Origin: Adiantum capillus-veneris
Taxonomy: Eukaryota > Streptophyta > Polypodiopsida > Polypodiales > Pteridaceae
Reading direction: 5' to 3'
DNA: 64,000 bases
Assembly (NCBI GenBank): GCA_014529385.2
Contig: CM043962.1
Location: 47,363,098-47,427,097, forward strand
Shown: one piece after another, positions 45,248 through 57,489 of the stretch
How the letters are laid out: every line of letters begins with the position of its first letter
Numbering within the stretch: position 1 is the stretch's first letter
Program-made: the position numbers and the translations under genes
Notes under the pieces: generated by a model
The model's database searches: none
What the model was told of the DNA's origin: nothing
What the model saw: only the letters and a program-made list of their open reading frames with translations

Positions 45248-45443
45248 GAATACTTTATTCATCAATCATCGTTATTTTAAATGTTCCATTTATATAGAAT
45301 ACTTTATTCATCAATCATCACTATTTTAAATGTTCCATTTATATAGAATACTTTATTCATCAATCATCGCTATTTTAAATGTTTTATTTATATAGAATAC
45401 TTTATTTATCAATCATGGCTATTTTAAATATCCCATTTATATA
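45248..45443. repeat. Four tandem copies of a 49-bp unit
   Basis: The unit starts gaatactttattcatcaatc; starts at 45248, 45297, 45346 and 45395, exact 49-bp period with few substitutions. Confidence 0.95.
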
Positions 45444-45710
45444 AATTGCATGTAAAAAAATATTTGCACACAAATTGCATGTTTAATATTTGTTTTTAAT
45501 CTTTTTAAAGGACTCTCAAGCATTATTCGCTATTTTTAATGCTTCATTTACATAAATTCTCTGTAAAAAATTTAAATGCACACAATTTGCATGTTAAATA
45601 TTCTTTTGTATCTTTTTAAAGAGCATCAATTATCATCGCTTTTTGATTGCTACATTTACATAAATTCTATGTAAAAAAGTGTGTGAACACAATTTGCTAG
45701 TCCAATTTGT
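45416..45710. repeat. Three diverged tandem copies of a 110-bp AT-rich unit
   Basis: Starts near 45416, 45528 and 45638, each with ctattttaatg-like, catttacataaattc, cacacaatttgc and ctttttaaag. The first overlaps the last 49-bp copy, so the two arrays grew from one another. Confidence 0.75.
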
Positions 45711-46082
45711 ATACTTCCAATGTTTTAAATGTTTTTGAAGATTTTAACTGCGTGTGTGCTTTGTTTGAATTAGTATGCGTGCACGGAGAAAAATATAAGT
45801 TAAAAATTCAATATATGCTGAAATGTTAAAGATCGTTAACGTGTATTGTTTGATCTGAATTAAGTTCTTATAAACCACTTGTTTGAACTGCTTTTTACAC
45901 GTGTAAAAGATTGCAATTTTAAGTGAACATTATATTCAATTTTTATCAATATTTCCTTACACATTTGTTAAAGTCTTCAAGTGGTGGTTAAGAGTTTACC
46001 TGAGATAGTGTGAGAGTGGTAGTGTCATTCGCAACCATGAATTTGTATTTGATATGCTGTTTTTGTATTGTCCAGTGTAAAT

Positions 46083-47603
46083 ATGACGCCAGATAAAAAG
46101 AAATGTATTATGCGTGTCATTCGTAAAGAATGTATTTTGGCAATCTCATCATGTGCAGTTGATCGCATACAGTAGATTAGTGAAAGGGATGTCTACATCA
46201 AAGACATCACTAGTGCTATATGGGAGAACACAGAGTGTAGGTTGCGACTTGAAGGCCAATACGAGTTGTTGAGTCCAGCTGGGATACGAGAATTTGAACC
46301 CCACCACAAGGTTAGGATAGTGTTGGGCAATATGAAAGTATGTTGCAGAGACTTAAAGGAAGATATCCCACCTGCTTGCGACATGTCAAAATTGGAGCTC
46401 TGGGATAAATTGTGGGAAGAACAAAAGGTAAAGATGAAGCGTGTGAAAGCGCAAGACCAAGCAGCCTTACCCAAGAGATTGAAGGTGGCCCAAGATGCGC
46501 AAGAAGCTTTGGGAGGTCGATCCGATCCCAACGGCACCGACACAATCATGCGCACTGCTTTGAATGCAAAGTGCGCTCATCTTGTTGGCATTCCTCACGA
46601 AGCCTCGGTAGAAGGTATTAGGATTGGAGCAGGATCCTTTCGGTGTGTGCACATTGTACACTATCAAAGGCATCTCATTTTTTCCAGACCACATTACATA
46701 TGTGGGAAAATGTTACAAGGGAGGGAGTGAGGCGAAATTTGACAGCTTTCGGACAGAGCAAGGAATGCAAACGCTTCACCCCTCCATTGTAAGGTGCATT
46801 GGGTTTACTATAGAAGCTCCTTGGATCACGATATTCCCATACTCAATGGGGGTACTGTGGGCGACATGATGTGCCGCTTAACGTTCGCTCACGGATTGTT
46901 CAGACGACACATGCAAAGGCTACAACACGGCTAGAGGTCATTGCCTGTAGCAAACAAACCTATCAGCGAGATAGACATAGTGCAGATCAAAGCAGTGGTC
47001 GAGCAGATGCTGGAAATTTGTCATGCCTTAATTGACGGCATTGCGGCTGCCCACTCGGTTGGTATAGTGCACAGTGACCTGCACCCGTTCAACATAAGGT
47101 TGGACTTTACTCGTGTCAATAAACCCCGTGTCAGTATCATTGATTGGGGTATGATGCTGAGAACACTTGCTAGGCGCGTAGAAAATAATTATTTGTCTCT
47201 AAGCGCACAGCCGGACGAAGCAGTTTTGAATGCACGGAGGGCAGGGAAGGTCGAGATGGCTAAGCGACCGTGGATTGCTCCCGAACTATACGATCCACGG
47301 TGCGCATATGCATACACAAAAGCGAGCAACATTTATGCATTGGGCTACCTGTTCAACATGCTGACAGTTTTTTGGAGTGCAGCCAACAAATTTTATTTTC
47401 CAGAAGAAGTTTTTCACCACCCGGACGAAGATGTTATGAGGGCTATTCGAATAAAAGTAGATTGTTGGATGAAGTTAAAAGAGCGGGACCAAAGAAGAAA
47501 TGCTTCTGACGTGTTGATATTTTTCAAAGAAGATTTAAAGACAGACCCTAACCCTGTGAAACATCCACTTGTTGAACTTGCACCATCATTTTATCCGATT
47601 TAA
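46083..47603 (+). pseudogene. Protein-kinase-like cargo gene, disabled
   Basis: Starts at ATG 46083 (MTPDKKKCIMRVIRKEC). In-frame TAG at 46173; frame shifts near 46650 and 46860; a further stop just before 46941. The N-terminal 190 residues have no known domain. Kinase domain: glycine-loop IGAGSF at the first shift, then GVCTLYTIKG, a candidate strand-3 Lys in YVGKCYKGG, LHPSIVRCIGF; catalytic loop IVHSDLHPFNIRL (HSD for HRD, catalytic Asp and Asn present); metal-binding DWG for DFG in SIIDWGM; RPWIAPELYDP as the APE segment; LMLxGYLF-type helix as IYALGYLFNML. Ends FYPI at 47603. It has no transposition role that I know. It lies on the opposite strand to the transposase and 280 bp before the RING-like gene. 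Confidence 0.75.
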
Positions 47604-47881
47604 ACATTTCTATGATATACATGTCTTGTCAAGTTTATTCTTTTTTTTATTGAAGTGTATTATCTGGTTTGAAGTGGTTCACCTAATTGAGTCAATTATC
47701 TTTAATCATTTCAAATTTGTCATTTAACTGTCAGTATTTCAAATTTTCCTTGTGGTTCAATTAGTCGTATTTGTTGTGGTTTGATTTAGTGGATTCCGCG
47801 TAGTGTCCCAATGAGTGAGAATATATATTTTCCAATGATATTGAATATTTGTCACTCTATTGACTGCAGCTCTAAGAGAAA

Positions 47882-48892
47882 ATGGCTGATCAAGAACAAG
47901 ATATTGGCACCCAATCATTGCATGATGATCAACAACGAGCGATTGTTAATGCATTTCAGCGCATGAAGTCTCTGACACACGGCATGTCGGCACAACAAGC
48001 GACGCGTACTGCTTGCCAACTCTCAAAGTGGGCAAATCCAAACCATATGTAGTGGAAAGAGATCACTAAAGAAGTGACAAAGGACATGATCAAGACAATA
48101 TGGCCATGTGAGGACGCAGAGATCAAGAAAGGAAGGTGGAAGGTTTCGAAGTGCAACCATGATGGTATCAAAGATAACGCTGAGAGGATTTATTTGGAGG
48201 TTTATGGCCATTCGTTGCACAATGTAGATTGTGTGCTATACTTTGTTCAAAAACAACCAGTAGACTTCTCGTCAAAGGAGACAACTGTTTCCACTCATGA
48301 TTTAAGGGAGAGTTGTGTCACTTTCACCCGAGATGAGCTGGCATTGATATTGGAAGGTGCCGACCTACAGTTAAAGAGAGAGAATGATATTTACACCACA
48401 CAGTTGGCAGAGAAAGATGCTGAAATAACACGTCTTTTTATAGCCACCCAGACACCGCAACCCTCACAAGTCCGGATGGAGAAAAGCATTCACTGCTTAA
48501 GTCAGGACGTTCAAAACCTGACACAGCGAGTGAATCCAACATTTGTACAAGGGACACACATCAACCACCTTGTCTTGCATCCGGAGTTGGTTCCCTCGTC
48601 TACTTCAGATTCATCCTCATCTTCCCAATTTCCAGTTTGCTACAAGAATTTTGATGGATGGAGTGGGTACTATACATTTACATGTGGTCACAATTATCAT
48701 TTATTTTGTCTTATTCGTTTGATGCAAAACAGTAGTCGATGCGCAATCTGTCCACAAGATATTTCACAAGGAATATATATTATGTTTGGCATGGCAAAGG
48801 AATATAAATTCAGGCAAGCACGCCCAGATACCCCTAGCACAATTAGAAATCTGTTTGATGAGCAAGATGCTGCTTCAGGGCAACACAATTGA
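47882..48892 (+). pseudogene. RING-H2-like cargo gene with one in-frame TAG
   Basis: 336 codons from ATG 47882 (MADQEQDIGTQSLHDDQ) to TGA at 48892, open except for a TAG at 48050-48052. The middle has a charged, probably coiled segment (LILEGADLQLKREND, QLAEKDAEITRLF) and a Ser-rich linker (SSTSDSSSSSQ). The C-terminal zinc-binding part is PVCYKNFDG, FTCGHNYHLFCLIRLM, SRCAICPQDI: the C-x-H-x2-H-x2-C and C-x2-C half of a RING-H2 is complete, while the first Cys of the opening pair is missing. RING proteins usually act as ubiquitin ligases; here that role is inference. It is the nearest to intact of the genes in this transposon. Confidence 0.7.
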
Positions 48893-49024
48893 GATTGACA
48901 AACTATGTAATATCGTGACAAACTATGTATTATCGAGAATATGAAGCATTGAAATTACTCAAAACACATTTGAATACAAGGTCTTTTACAATGGTTTTTG
49001 ACATTTACTCATTCTACTCTCAAG

Positions 49025-51201
49025 CTATATTGAATCAGTTGAGTTGTTATCTGGTTCTAAGTCTGAGTGTTGTGGTTCTCCTTGTAATTCAACCTCCACA
49101 TCTATCATCAAATTCTCTTCTATTTCGTCTACAATGCATTGAGATACACCATCATTGAAATCTTCTTCATCTTCATTTTGACAATCATACAACCAGGTTG
49201 GCATTTCCTCCTCGTAGCCAGCACTTTCGATGTGATTCAGTATCTTTTCGTTGCAATACATGTAATAGTCTGTTGCGAATAGTGTTGTGAACGTACTTGT
49301 ACATACTCCAGTTTCTCTTTGAACTTCAATTTGCTTCACATTGTGCGAGTACTTTCATTGCAAGAGGACGTAAGGTAGAGTAATGCTCTCCACCATTCAT
49401 CATCCACCACTTCCATGTAGGTTGCTCTTTTGCCATTACCTGTAAAATCATTTGTAAAAGGACCTTCTTCTAATCTAAATGCACTTATTTCTTTGATGCA
49501 ATGAATTCGGTCCTAAACGTTGGAGTAGAACGTGTTGACCACGTGATAGAAATTTCCTACCACCTCTGTATTGGACATCAGATCTAAATTCCAATACTCT
49601 GGATCGAGCATGTAAGTCACGCTATGGAGTGGACTATGAGCGCTCTTCCATGTTGCATGAAAATACTTAGTCAAAATTTTCCGTTGTTTGCCAGAGAATG
49701 GTAATGGCCACTCCTCTACTACAGACTCTTTTAGCTATTCAGGATTTTCAAGACTTTGTTGGACTGATCACCATGTCATCCACACTTTGCCTAAGTTTGT
49801 CGCTCTTTGATCAAGATTGAGGATCGCGAACACAATGGGCATCATTACATGGTATGCATCCATTACACTCCTCCACCAAGAAACCTTGTTTACATTGCCA
49901 CGTAGACATGTAATTTTATCTTTCACTGTTACTTTCTACTCAAGCTGCTATTCATCAAAGGCCGCACAATTGAATGTGTCAATCACAGCACATTTATTAC
50001 GGAGAAGTGATTCCAAGATATAAAAGTGTATGCAGAACCGAGTTTCAACAGGGAGTTTCAGCATCACTAATATGCGCATCCTATACAAATCGAGCACTCT
50101 TTGTCTTTTCAAGATAAATTTCACAACCTGACGTGCTGTATCAATTATTTTGGCGAACCATGTGGTTTATTTGCTAGTGTACCAATCTTTCATCACCAAG
50201 TTCAAGCTGTGCGTATTACAACCATTGGCAAAAATGTGTGGAAAGCACTTCTTTATTAATTTACTGGCGTTTTTACAATTCTTTGCGTTGTCCATCACAA
50301 CTTGAACGACATGTTCAGCACCAATTTCTTTAATTACATTAATCAAGACCTCAGAAATGTATTTGCCACTTTTAATTGCACCAGAACTATCAATCGCCTT
50401 TATAAATGTTTCTTCCCTTGGACAAACCAGCATTACATTGATCAACAGTCTCCTCTGAACATTTGACCAGCCATCACTCACAATCGTACATCCTGAAAGC
50501 GAAATATTCCCAAGTATTATTTTGCCAACATGCTCTTTGACTTCAATGTAACATTTGTCCAAGAAAACATTTCTTATCGTGTGATAAGAAGGAGCTGAAA
50601 ATCGTGAACCAAACTCACCGATTTTCTTCCAAGTAGCCTTCCAATGATTGCTGTCTACCATGACCAAAGCACTTCTAGTAAAGAATATTGCTTTGGCGAG
50701 TGCTGTTTGTGCTTCTTCTAGAGATTGCACTCGAAAGCTTTGATGTAATGATTTTTGACGCATTTGACAAATTCCACCGTCATTGTGACGTTTAAAAAGA
50801 ACACTACCTGGAATTTCCTCTCCTTGCGCAGGTTGTTCTCCAAGGTTAGTTGGCGTCACTACAAGATTTGCGGAGTTAATATTTGGCTTTGGGAACTCTT
50901 GATTCGAAGGCACAAAGCTATATATCTATCGTCTCTTGCCACCCTTTTTTGTGAGCTCTTCTCTCAAACGCTTTGCAACTGCAGGTGCCTGAGAATGTTC
51001 ACATTTTCTACAATTGTTTTTAGCGCTACCCAGAAAACGATCCCTAATACGTGGTGCACCGCTAGATTTTGTTGTGTGATAAAATTTACATTGCCACTCC
51101 ATATATCGGCCGCATATGTTGTGACCATAATCCCACTCTTTGCCAGGAGTTTTTTTATTCTTTGGCTTCTTCGTACCACTTGTGCCCACATTTTGCTCCA
51201 T
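49025..51201 (-). pseudogene. hAT transposase (DUF659 type), disabled
   Basis: Starts at ATG 51201 (MEQNVGTSGTKKPKN). BED-finger region: KEWDYGHNICG, MEWQCKFYHTTKSSGAPRI with the second Cys as Tyr. Same-frame TAG at 50926 and TAA at 50167. Core: CTIVSDGWSN (first catalytic Asp), VQVVMDNAKNCKNA (second Asp), ANGCNTHSLNLVMKD (CxxH). Downstream, HVMMPIVFAI, WPLPFSGKQRKI, YMLDPEYWNLDL and VVDDEWWRALLYL correspond to the C-terminal dimerisation region, with more stops and a frameshift. The acidic end (49339-49025, YDCQNEDEEDFND) is also open. The family makes target cuts giving 8-bp duplications, in agreement with the flanks. Confidence 0.85.
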
Positions 51202-52382
51202 TGCTTTTAAATTAAAACTGAAGAGAAAAGAACAAGATGTTCAGTTCTGAAAACAATTTTTTTATTTTCAATATATATTATAATTTAAAAACCATTCAAT
51301 ATGAAAGTAACCATGATGCACAATATGAGATTTTCAATGCACGCTAGTCAATCCACATATCGATCATTTAAAACCATACACATTGACATGTAGTCTATAC
51401 ATGGCATAATAACCATAACAATGCTATGAATCTCTCTATAAAATTATTATTATAATGATTATTTATATGTCAACTTTGATTTGCAAACAATAAGACACAT
51501 CTAATTTCATTTGCTACAAAAAAACAAACGAAAGCAATAAAATATATGATTGGTCATTTCATGCACTAATAATCTATCGTAATACATAATGCACTCTCTG
51601 TATAAACCAATGCATGAACTAACGCAAATAAATCTTCAATATAATCACCCAATTGGGGACTACTTGTACCCAGTGAAGGATTGTAGCCCACCCATGCAAC
51701 CAATTCAATATATAAAAGTTATTTTAACCCAATCAAGGATTATAGCTCTTATATTGTAAATCAACTCAAATGCAAGACTTCAAGGATCTTTATATGTCCG
51801 GTACACTAGTAGAGGACATCCGATCCTTGACTATCGACTCGTCATTTACATATGCTCATCTTCTAAAACCAATTACAGCCCTCATTTGGACCAATGGCTT
51901 CTTCGCCAATTAGTATGATTCCCCAAGTTTTCAATTGTTTTGGTTTTATACCTTTATGTCGGTAAACGAATTAAAATTTTTTAGAAGTGGTTACCGAATT
52001 AAGAATCACGTTCGGCCCAAAAAAAGGACCTATGCCTCTGTAACCTTAGGTCAATTCACAAGGAGACGACAATACCCGGCACTCGGATACACTCCCCAAA
52101 GATTTGCCTAGCTAAAAGACCAGGGTTAGAACACTGTTTACTATATATAATTACGCCCGTCGGGTTTTTTCATTTTTCCGACGGGCCCGCCGGGAAAATG
52201 AAAAAACCCGGCGGGCCCCGCAGGGAAAATGAAATAACCCGTCGGGCTAACCGGCTCTATAGGTTTTTGCAGGTCAAAATCAAAGTCACGTTAATAATTA
52301 ACGTGATCACGTGATTTTTTAATGTAAATACTGTAGTTATTTATGTAATCACCCGATCGTGATTACGTTAATGAAATCCCTG
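51202..52382. other. Right end of the hAT element, no gene
   Basis: AT-rich up to about 52140, with short local inverted repeats (tcaaggatc at 51778 against gatccttga near 51822). Then GC-rich subterminal blocks and the terminal AAATCCCTG. Confidence 0.7.
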
Positions 52383-52400
52383 GCGGGACGGGGTTTTTTT

Positions 52401-52414
52401 CGGCAACGGCGCCA
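52401..52414 (-). promoter_or_regulatory. Primer binding site of family A, tRNA-Asp type
   Basis: Minus strand reads TGGCGCCGTTGCCG, the known plant gypsy primer site for tRNA-Asp, one base inside the LTR. The hAT element inserted about 10 bp downstream of it. Confidence 0.85.
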
Positions 52415-52415
52415 A

Positions 52416-53150
52416 TGTTAGCCGGTCGCCGCGAACGGACGTCTGCAGTATAGATCTTTTGTACTAACATAATGTCAATATGCAAGGAAGCGACTCGGGA
52501 AGGGGCACATAGAATTAATGATAGTGTCAATCCCATCAAAGTGAACTCAGGGGGCTACTCGTTCTACGACAAAAGAAAATCTACCACTTCCTAGTCAGAC
52601 AATCAGTATGCGTCCAATCTCACCACTCTAGGTCATCACGCCTTTTAGGCATCCCAACGAATCCGGAATGCAACGAACTTAAGGAGAGGTATCACAACAC
52701 TTAAGGTCTCAATCCGACCAAGTTCTGTCACCATCTGGGAAGGTACATAAATCACAATCCATCACAAAAAATGTGCAAAAAATTGAAACAGAAGTACTCG
52801 AAAAGCTCCTCCTTAAGCATAAAAACACTTATCCATGGTCAAAACATAAAAAAACAACCATTTTAACCTCCAAATCAATGCATTTAGCTCACAAACAATG
52901 CGTCGCAAACCACAACAAAATTGAAAATGATCACACTTAGATTGTAGAGCAGGAGACAAGGAACGCAATGTGCTATTCTAAAACGAATTCTGATTACCAA
53001 TTCAGGAGAAAGGAAGATTACAATTTGTAATAGTGAAAGGCCTCCACAGTGCACGTTTTTGATTCTTCAAGCTAATGATAATTCTCCTCTCAAAACTAAG
53101 GGTTTTGACTTTAAAAGTTAAGGGGGATTTCCCACGGCCATCCGGCCTCT
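52416..53150 (-). repeat. 5' LTR of family A copy A2 (U5 side; far border not found)
   Basis: Begins on the plus strand with TGTTAGCCGG beside the primer site. Its reverse complement resembles 57490-58137 in the same order (actctcttgcaaattgtaat, ggattgtgattt, ttgacattatgttagta). A decayed palindrome copy lies at 52746-52763. The U3 end is not identified and may reach beyond 53.3 kb. Confidence 0.65.
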
Positions 53151-53510
53151 TACAAGGGTGTAGACTTAGAGAATTAGAGAGGGTATTGTCTAATTACATC
53201 ACGGTTACAACTCATCCTAAGCTGAAATACATGGCTTTCTTTGAAAAATAGAGTGTTTAAGGGTTTGGTGTGCATACGCCTATATATGCCTGTATCCACC
53301 AAACAATTGTTCATACACAAAGTTTCTTTTTATGATTTCCATCACAAGTTTGTTAAGACAACCCTTCAACCATTAACAAATCGGCACCAAGAAAATATTT
53401 CCTAGAAGAAAAACAACACATGACTCTTCTTCATTTACATATCCAAACCCCAAGAGTTCACTCCTCTTGGTGAGAGTTTATTGCTCCTGGTGTCTTTAGT
53501 TGCCCATACA

Positions 53511-53977
53511 ACTAAATTGTCCTGCAACCTGGATACAAACCCGGGGTGACTAACTTGTAACGTAGGCACCAACAAGCGAGTATTATCTTGCATTCTGGGC
53601 ACTAGCCCCCAAGATGTGTGCAACCATATGCATCGTTTTAGCGTTCACTCTGCTGAGCTCTCCTCCCTGGATATCAAAGGGAGTTTTGTCTATATAAGTA
53701 TAGGATTTTTGAATGAAGATTCGAGAGTTCTTCTACTAGATTCGAGAGTACTAAATTGTCTTGCAACCTGGATACAAACCCGAAGTGACTAACTTGTAAC
53801 CTAGGCACCAACAAGCGAGTATTATCTTGCATTCTGGGCACTAGCCCGCAAGATGTGTGCAACCATATGCACCGGTTTAGCGTTCACTCTGCTGAGCTCT
53901 CCTCCCTGGATATCAAAGGGAGTTTTGTCTATATAAGTATAGAATTTTTGAATGAAGATTCGAGAGTTCTTCTACTA
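53511..53977. repeat. 239-bp tandem duplication
   Basis: actaaattgtc starts at 53511 and 53750; both copies carry gatacaaacccg, cttgcattctgggcac and ctcctccctggatatcaaag, nearly identical. No gene. Confidence 0.9.
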
Positions 53978-54761
53978 GGCAAACATTTTTTTCCTATGAG
54001 CAAACATACTACTTTCCAAACAATCTTTCCCTATTAATACAGCTTAAGAAAATTAACAAGCTCAATGGATGCGGTTTTGAATTGGGAATGACCCCTTATT
54101 TAGGTAGTTTTCCCCTTCCTATCTACTCATGATGCAAGGAACAAAAATAAACTTCCTACCTGTTCATGAGCAATAACGTCACTTTGTGGGGTAAGTGGCA
54201 CATCCTCATTCATTGGGACCTGTCCTTTTCCTTTACCACTGATTGGTTCCGGCTTCGTGATCGTGTGATCCACCATAGCGAGTTCTCTTAGCTGCCATTC
54301 CCACTACTAGATACTTAACTTAACTTGAGAAGTTGTAAGCTAAATTATAAGAATACAATGGAAGTAGGGTAAATGATTATAAGTATTTTAATTTCAAAAC
54401 ATATATGGCTACTCTACACATCAAATCAAAACATATGCTTGCTTGATCCTGCCATAATATTATGATACCATACATCATAACCAATGCACTAATCACATGA
54501 TTAATCACTTATATATACTTGCAAGAACAATCCATCATTTTAGTTGGACCATTTCTTGAATATGACTATCTAATACATGCAACATCTAGGTTACAATGGA
54601 GAAGAATTGTGCATGCAATCAACACAATTGATTATGTAATTGAGTAGTGAGACCTTCATTACTTTATAATGTAGAGAATTTAACATAAAGTAGGTATATT
54701 GATGGTTGATATCCACTTGAGGATATGTAAATAAGAGTATAGAATTTGATACTAGAGTAGC
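53978..54761. other. No supported gene
   Basis: AT-rich sequence without motif-bearing ORFs or recognisable repeat borders. Confidence 0.4.
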
Positions 54762-54875
54762 AATTGGAAAGGATTCCAATTGAATAATAATATGGTAATA
54801 ATTGGAAAGGATTCCAATTGAATAATAATATGGCAATAATTGGAAAGGATTCCAATTGAGAAAAGAGATTGGTAA
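54762..54875. repeat. Three tandem copies of a 38-bp unit with an inner inverted repeat
   Basis: Period 38 bp (ttgg at 54764, 54802 and 54840). Each copy holds aattggaa-agga-ttccaatt, a perfect 8-bp inverted repeat around a 4-bp centre. Confidence 0.95.
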
Positions 54876-55718
54876 TAACTTGATAAATTAACACATTTAC
54901 ATTACCCAAATGTTCTTTGGAGTAATTGATATCTCAAAGCCTTGTTGAAGCTTTACCAACCAGTAGCCACAGCAACAAAGTCTCCCTATCTCCAATGTGT
55001 GTTCAAGTGTGTTTAAAATTGAGTGTGAATGCCCTTTTTATAGATTTTGGAGGTTTCTTGTTGCCCAATTCAGCCCCATACCTCCCTAGCTTGCCCCCTC
55101 TTGCTAAAACAATGAGTAGAGGTGTCGCCAGCTCCTACTTAGCCATTAGAGGCGTCCCTCTTTACCCTTTTGTGATACATCTCATGTAGTGCCCCCATGC
55201 TCATAGTCAATTTTTCTATAAGAGATGGGTCCATGGATATGGGTCATTTATGGGTATACATGGACATACATACACATGCACATACATGTCCATGCACATG
55301 CATACATATACATACCTTAGACTTAGGACTTAATCTATTGACATTAGGATGAGATTTAATTGTCTAAAGTGATCTTGGCTTATCAGAATTTATATCTGAA
55401 ACTTGCTATTAAAAGAAGAGCTTGAGGCCTACAGACTAAGGTGTCAGATGTACACGTATGCTATATTTAGCAGTTTTGAGACAGACATCTATTTTAAGAT
55501 TGGGTCAATTTTGACGAGAGGGTCACATGTAGGTGGGTGTAAGCACCTCAAAACTATCTATTTTTGGACAAAAAGGACAAAAAAGTAAAATTAGCTTATC
55601 AGAGGTGGAAAAACTGCCAAAAATACTAACTTTTTGTATATGGCTAGAATGGTTTGATATGTATTCCTTACATGGGAATCCCCTCTCCAAGGGTGGCAGA
55701 GACCTTAGAGGTACTACC
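54876..55718. other. No supported gene
   Basis: Includes a CA/TA-rich patch of acatacacatgcacatac type at 55255-55315. No coding motif. Confidence 0.4.
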
Positions 55719-57430
55719 TCAAGAGTTCCCTTTTCCTCTATTTTTTTCTTCTTCCAGTTTCCTCAGTTTTTCTCTTGTTTGTTTCAGTTCTTCAAATATG
55801 GAAGTTTGTTCACGTTCCTTCCTAGATTTCCATCCTAGCTTACCTAGCTTTCCACAATTTTCACAGACTTTGTTGTTTAATGCTAGGTGCATCGCGATGG
55901 TCTTTTGTTCTTCTATGATGGGTTCGTTTATCATTTTTTGAGCTTAGGCTCTTGTGATCATGTGGATTGGTATTACATTTTAGTTTTTTGACCCACTACT
56001 AGATGGTATTGCCTTGAGTATATTCAATGTTACTTTTGCTGCTTTGTTCGGGTTCTTTGGGCAATCAGGTAAAGAATGAGTGATCCCACACTCAGGGAAA
56101 ATATGCATTCACCCTTATGATTTCGTCACGAGGAAAATCTATCATCATGTGGTCATCGCCACACTTATAACAAGGTCCTTTGGGTTGTTGAGGTGCTCCT
56201 TGAGTAGTCCTTTGCTGGTTAGTAGGTCTTGATCCCGTTAATCCCCCATTTTCTATGAATACCAATGTGCAATTCATCCAAGATGTATCTACCTTCTTCT
56301 ACAACATGTGCAAAAGTTGGTGGTCTAGCCGATCCAATCATGCTCCATGGTTCCGATGCTTTTGGTTCTTCAGGTGGATAGTATCCCGTTTTGGTTACAT
56401 ATCCACTAGGTTCCTCATAATATGCTGAGATTTATACTAGAACCTACTCCTCATGTTATTCTACAATTGGTGCATATTTGACTCCTACAGGTCTTGTTCC
56501 TGGTAGTGAGGTTTTTTGTCCTAAGACTGGTTGTGGTCTTTCAACTCTTGGAAGAATTCTCGTTGTGTATCTTGGTACTGGTGGGGCTTGTGCTTGTGCT
56601 ATTTGGGCTTGTGGGTCATAATGAAATTCCTTTACGTACCCCTTGTTGTAATAGCACTCCTCTGTCACATGATTTTTCCTTTTTTGTTCTATCGCATACC
56701 ACTTAGGTTGCTTAACCTACGGATTAACAATGGATTAATCCTCTTGAGCACCTCTTCATTGAGCTATTCTTGATTTAGTGGAGATTTGGATCCACTATGC
56801 TGTGATGAGGAATCATCGTTCCTTGGATAAAAGTGAGCATTAATCTTGATTGGGTTGGTAGTTCTTCTATTGGACATGTATCTCTTCAACCGTAAGGCTA
56901 CTTTTCGTACGTATTTCCCTTCTTTTTGCTTGAGTTTATGGATTTGTGAGACACTGTTGTGAGCTATCCCCCTTTGAGAGAATTGCTCAATAAATTGGTC
57001 AAACACCTCCTCAATCGACTTGAAATCTCTACGTTCTACGAAATAAAACCAAGTGGCATCATCCTATTCAAGGGTTAGTACAAATCCTGGATATTTCATT
57101 AGAAAGTTTAGGACTTCCTCAGCTCTAATGACACAAACAAATGTTGCCACGAGATCCCTCAGATCTCTATTTTTGGAAATTTTCTTGTTTACCCACTTCT
57201 AGACCTGAGATGGTATTGGTAGTTGAAACAACCAAACCAACCAGACGGGCGTCCTTCCAGTTGACCCCTTCATTTTTGAGCCAAAATATTGATGTATCTT
57301 CCTTATTTTCCGGGAAGCTTTGTAATTGTTTAATAGTCTCTAATTGTAGAAGAACAATCTCTGAGTCTCTCATGCCAAGCTGGGTTGTAAAGTATGTAAT
57401 TGAGTTGAGCCTTGTAAAGCCAACCATTGG
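55719..57430 (-). pseudogene. Family A-related gag (copy A3)
   Basis: Minus-strand fragments in gag order: VVSTTNTISGLEVGKQ (about 57240), QFIEQFSQRGIAHNSVSQIH (compare EEFSKRGIKHNIVSQIY in A2), LKRYMSNRR, a zinc knuckle CYKCGDDHMMIDF with the last Cys lost (about 56200), and a charged KSRKEREQTSIFEELKQ stretch near 55850. Many frameshifts and stops. Only part of the gag is left. Confidence 0.65.
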
Positions 57431-57489
57431 CCAAGAGAGCCCTAGGTATAAAGTTCAATTTGTAAAGTGGGAAAAGGACCCTTATCATT

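Noticed and set aside
46083-47603. Introns explaining the frame changes in the kinase-like gene
   Set aside because: The shifts near 46650 and 46860 occur within conserved kinase blocks without room for introns or GT-AG borders.
46083-50928. Recoding of TAG as a sense codon, since kinase, RING and transposase frames each have an in-frame TAG
   Set aside because: TAA and TGA stops and frameshifts occur in the same element and in neighbours; C-to-T decay of CAG codons is enough.
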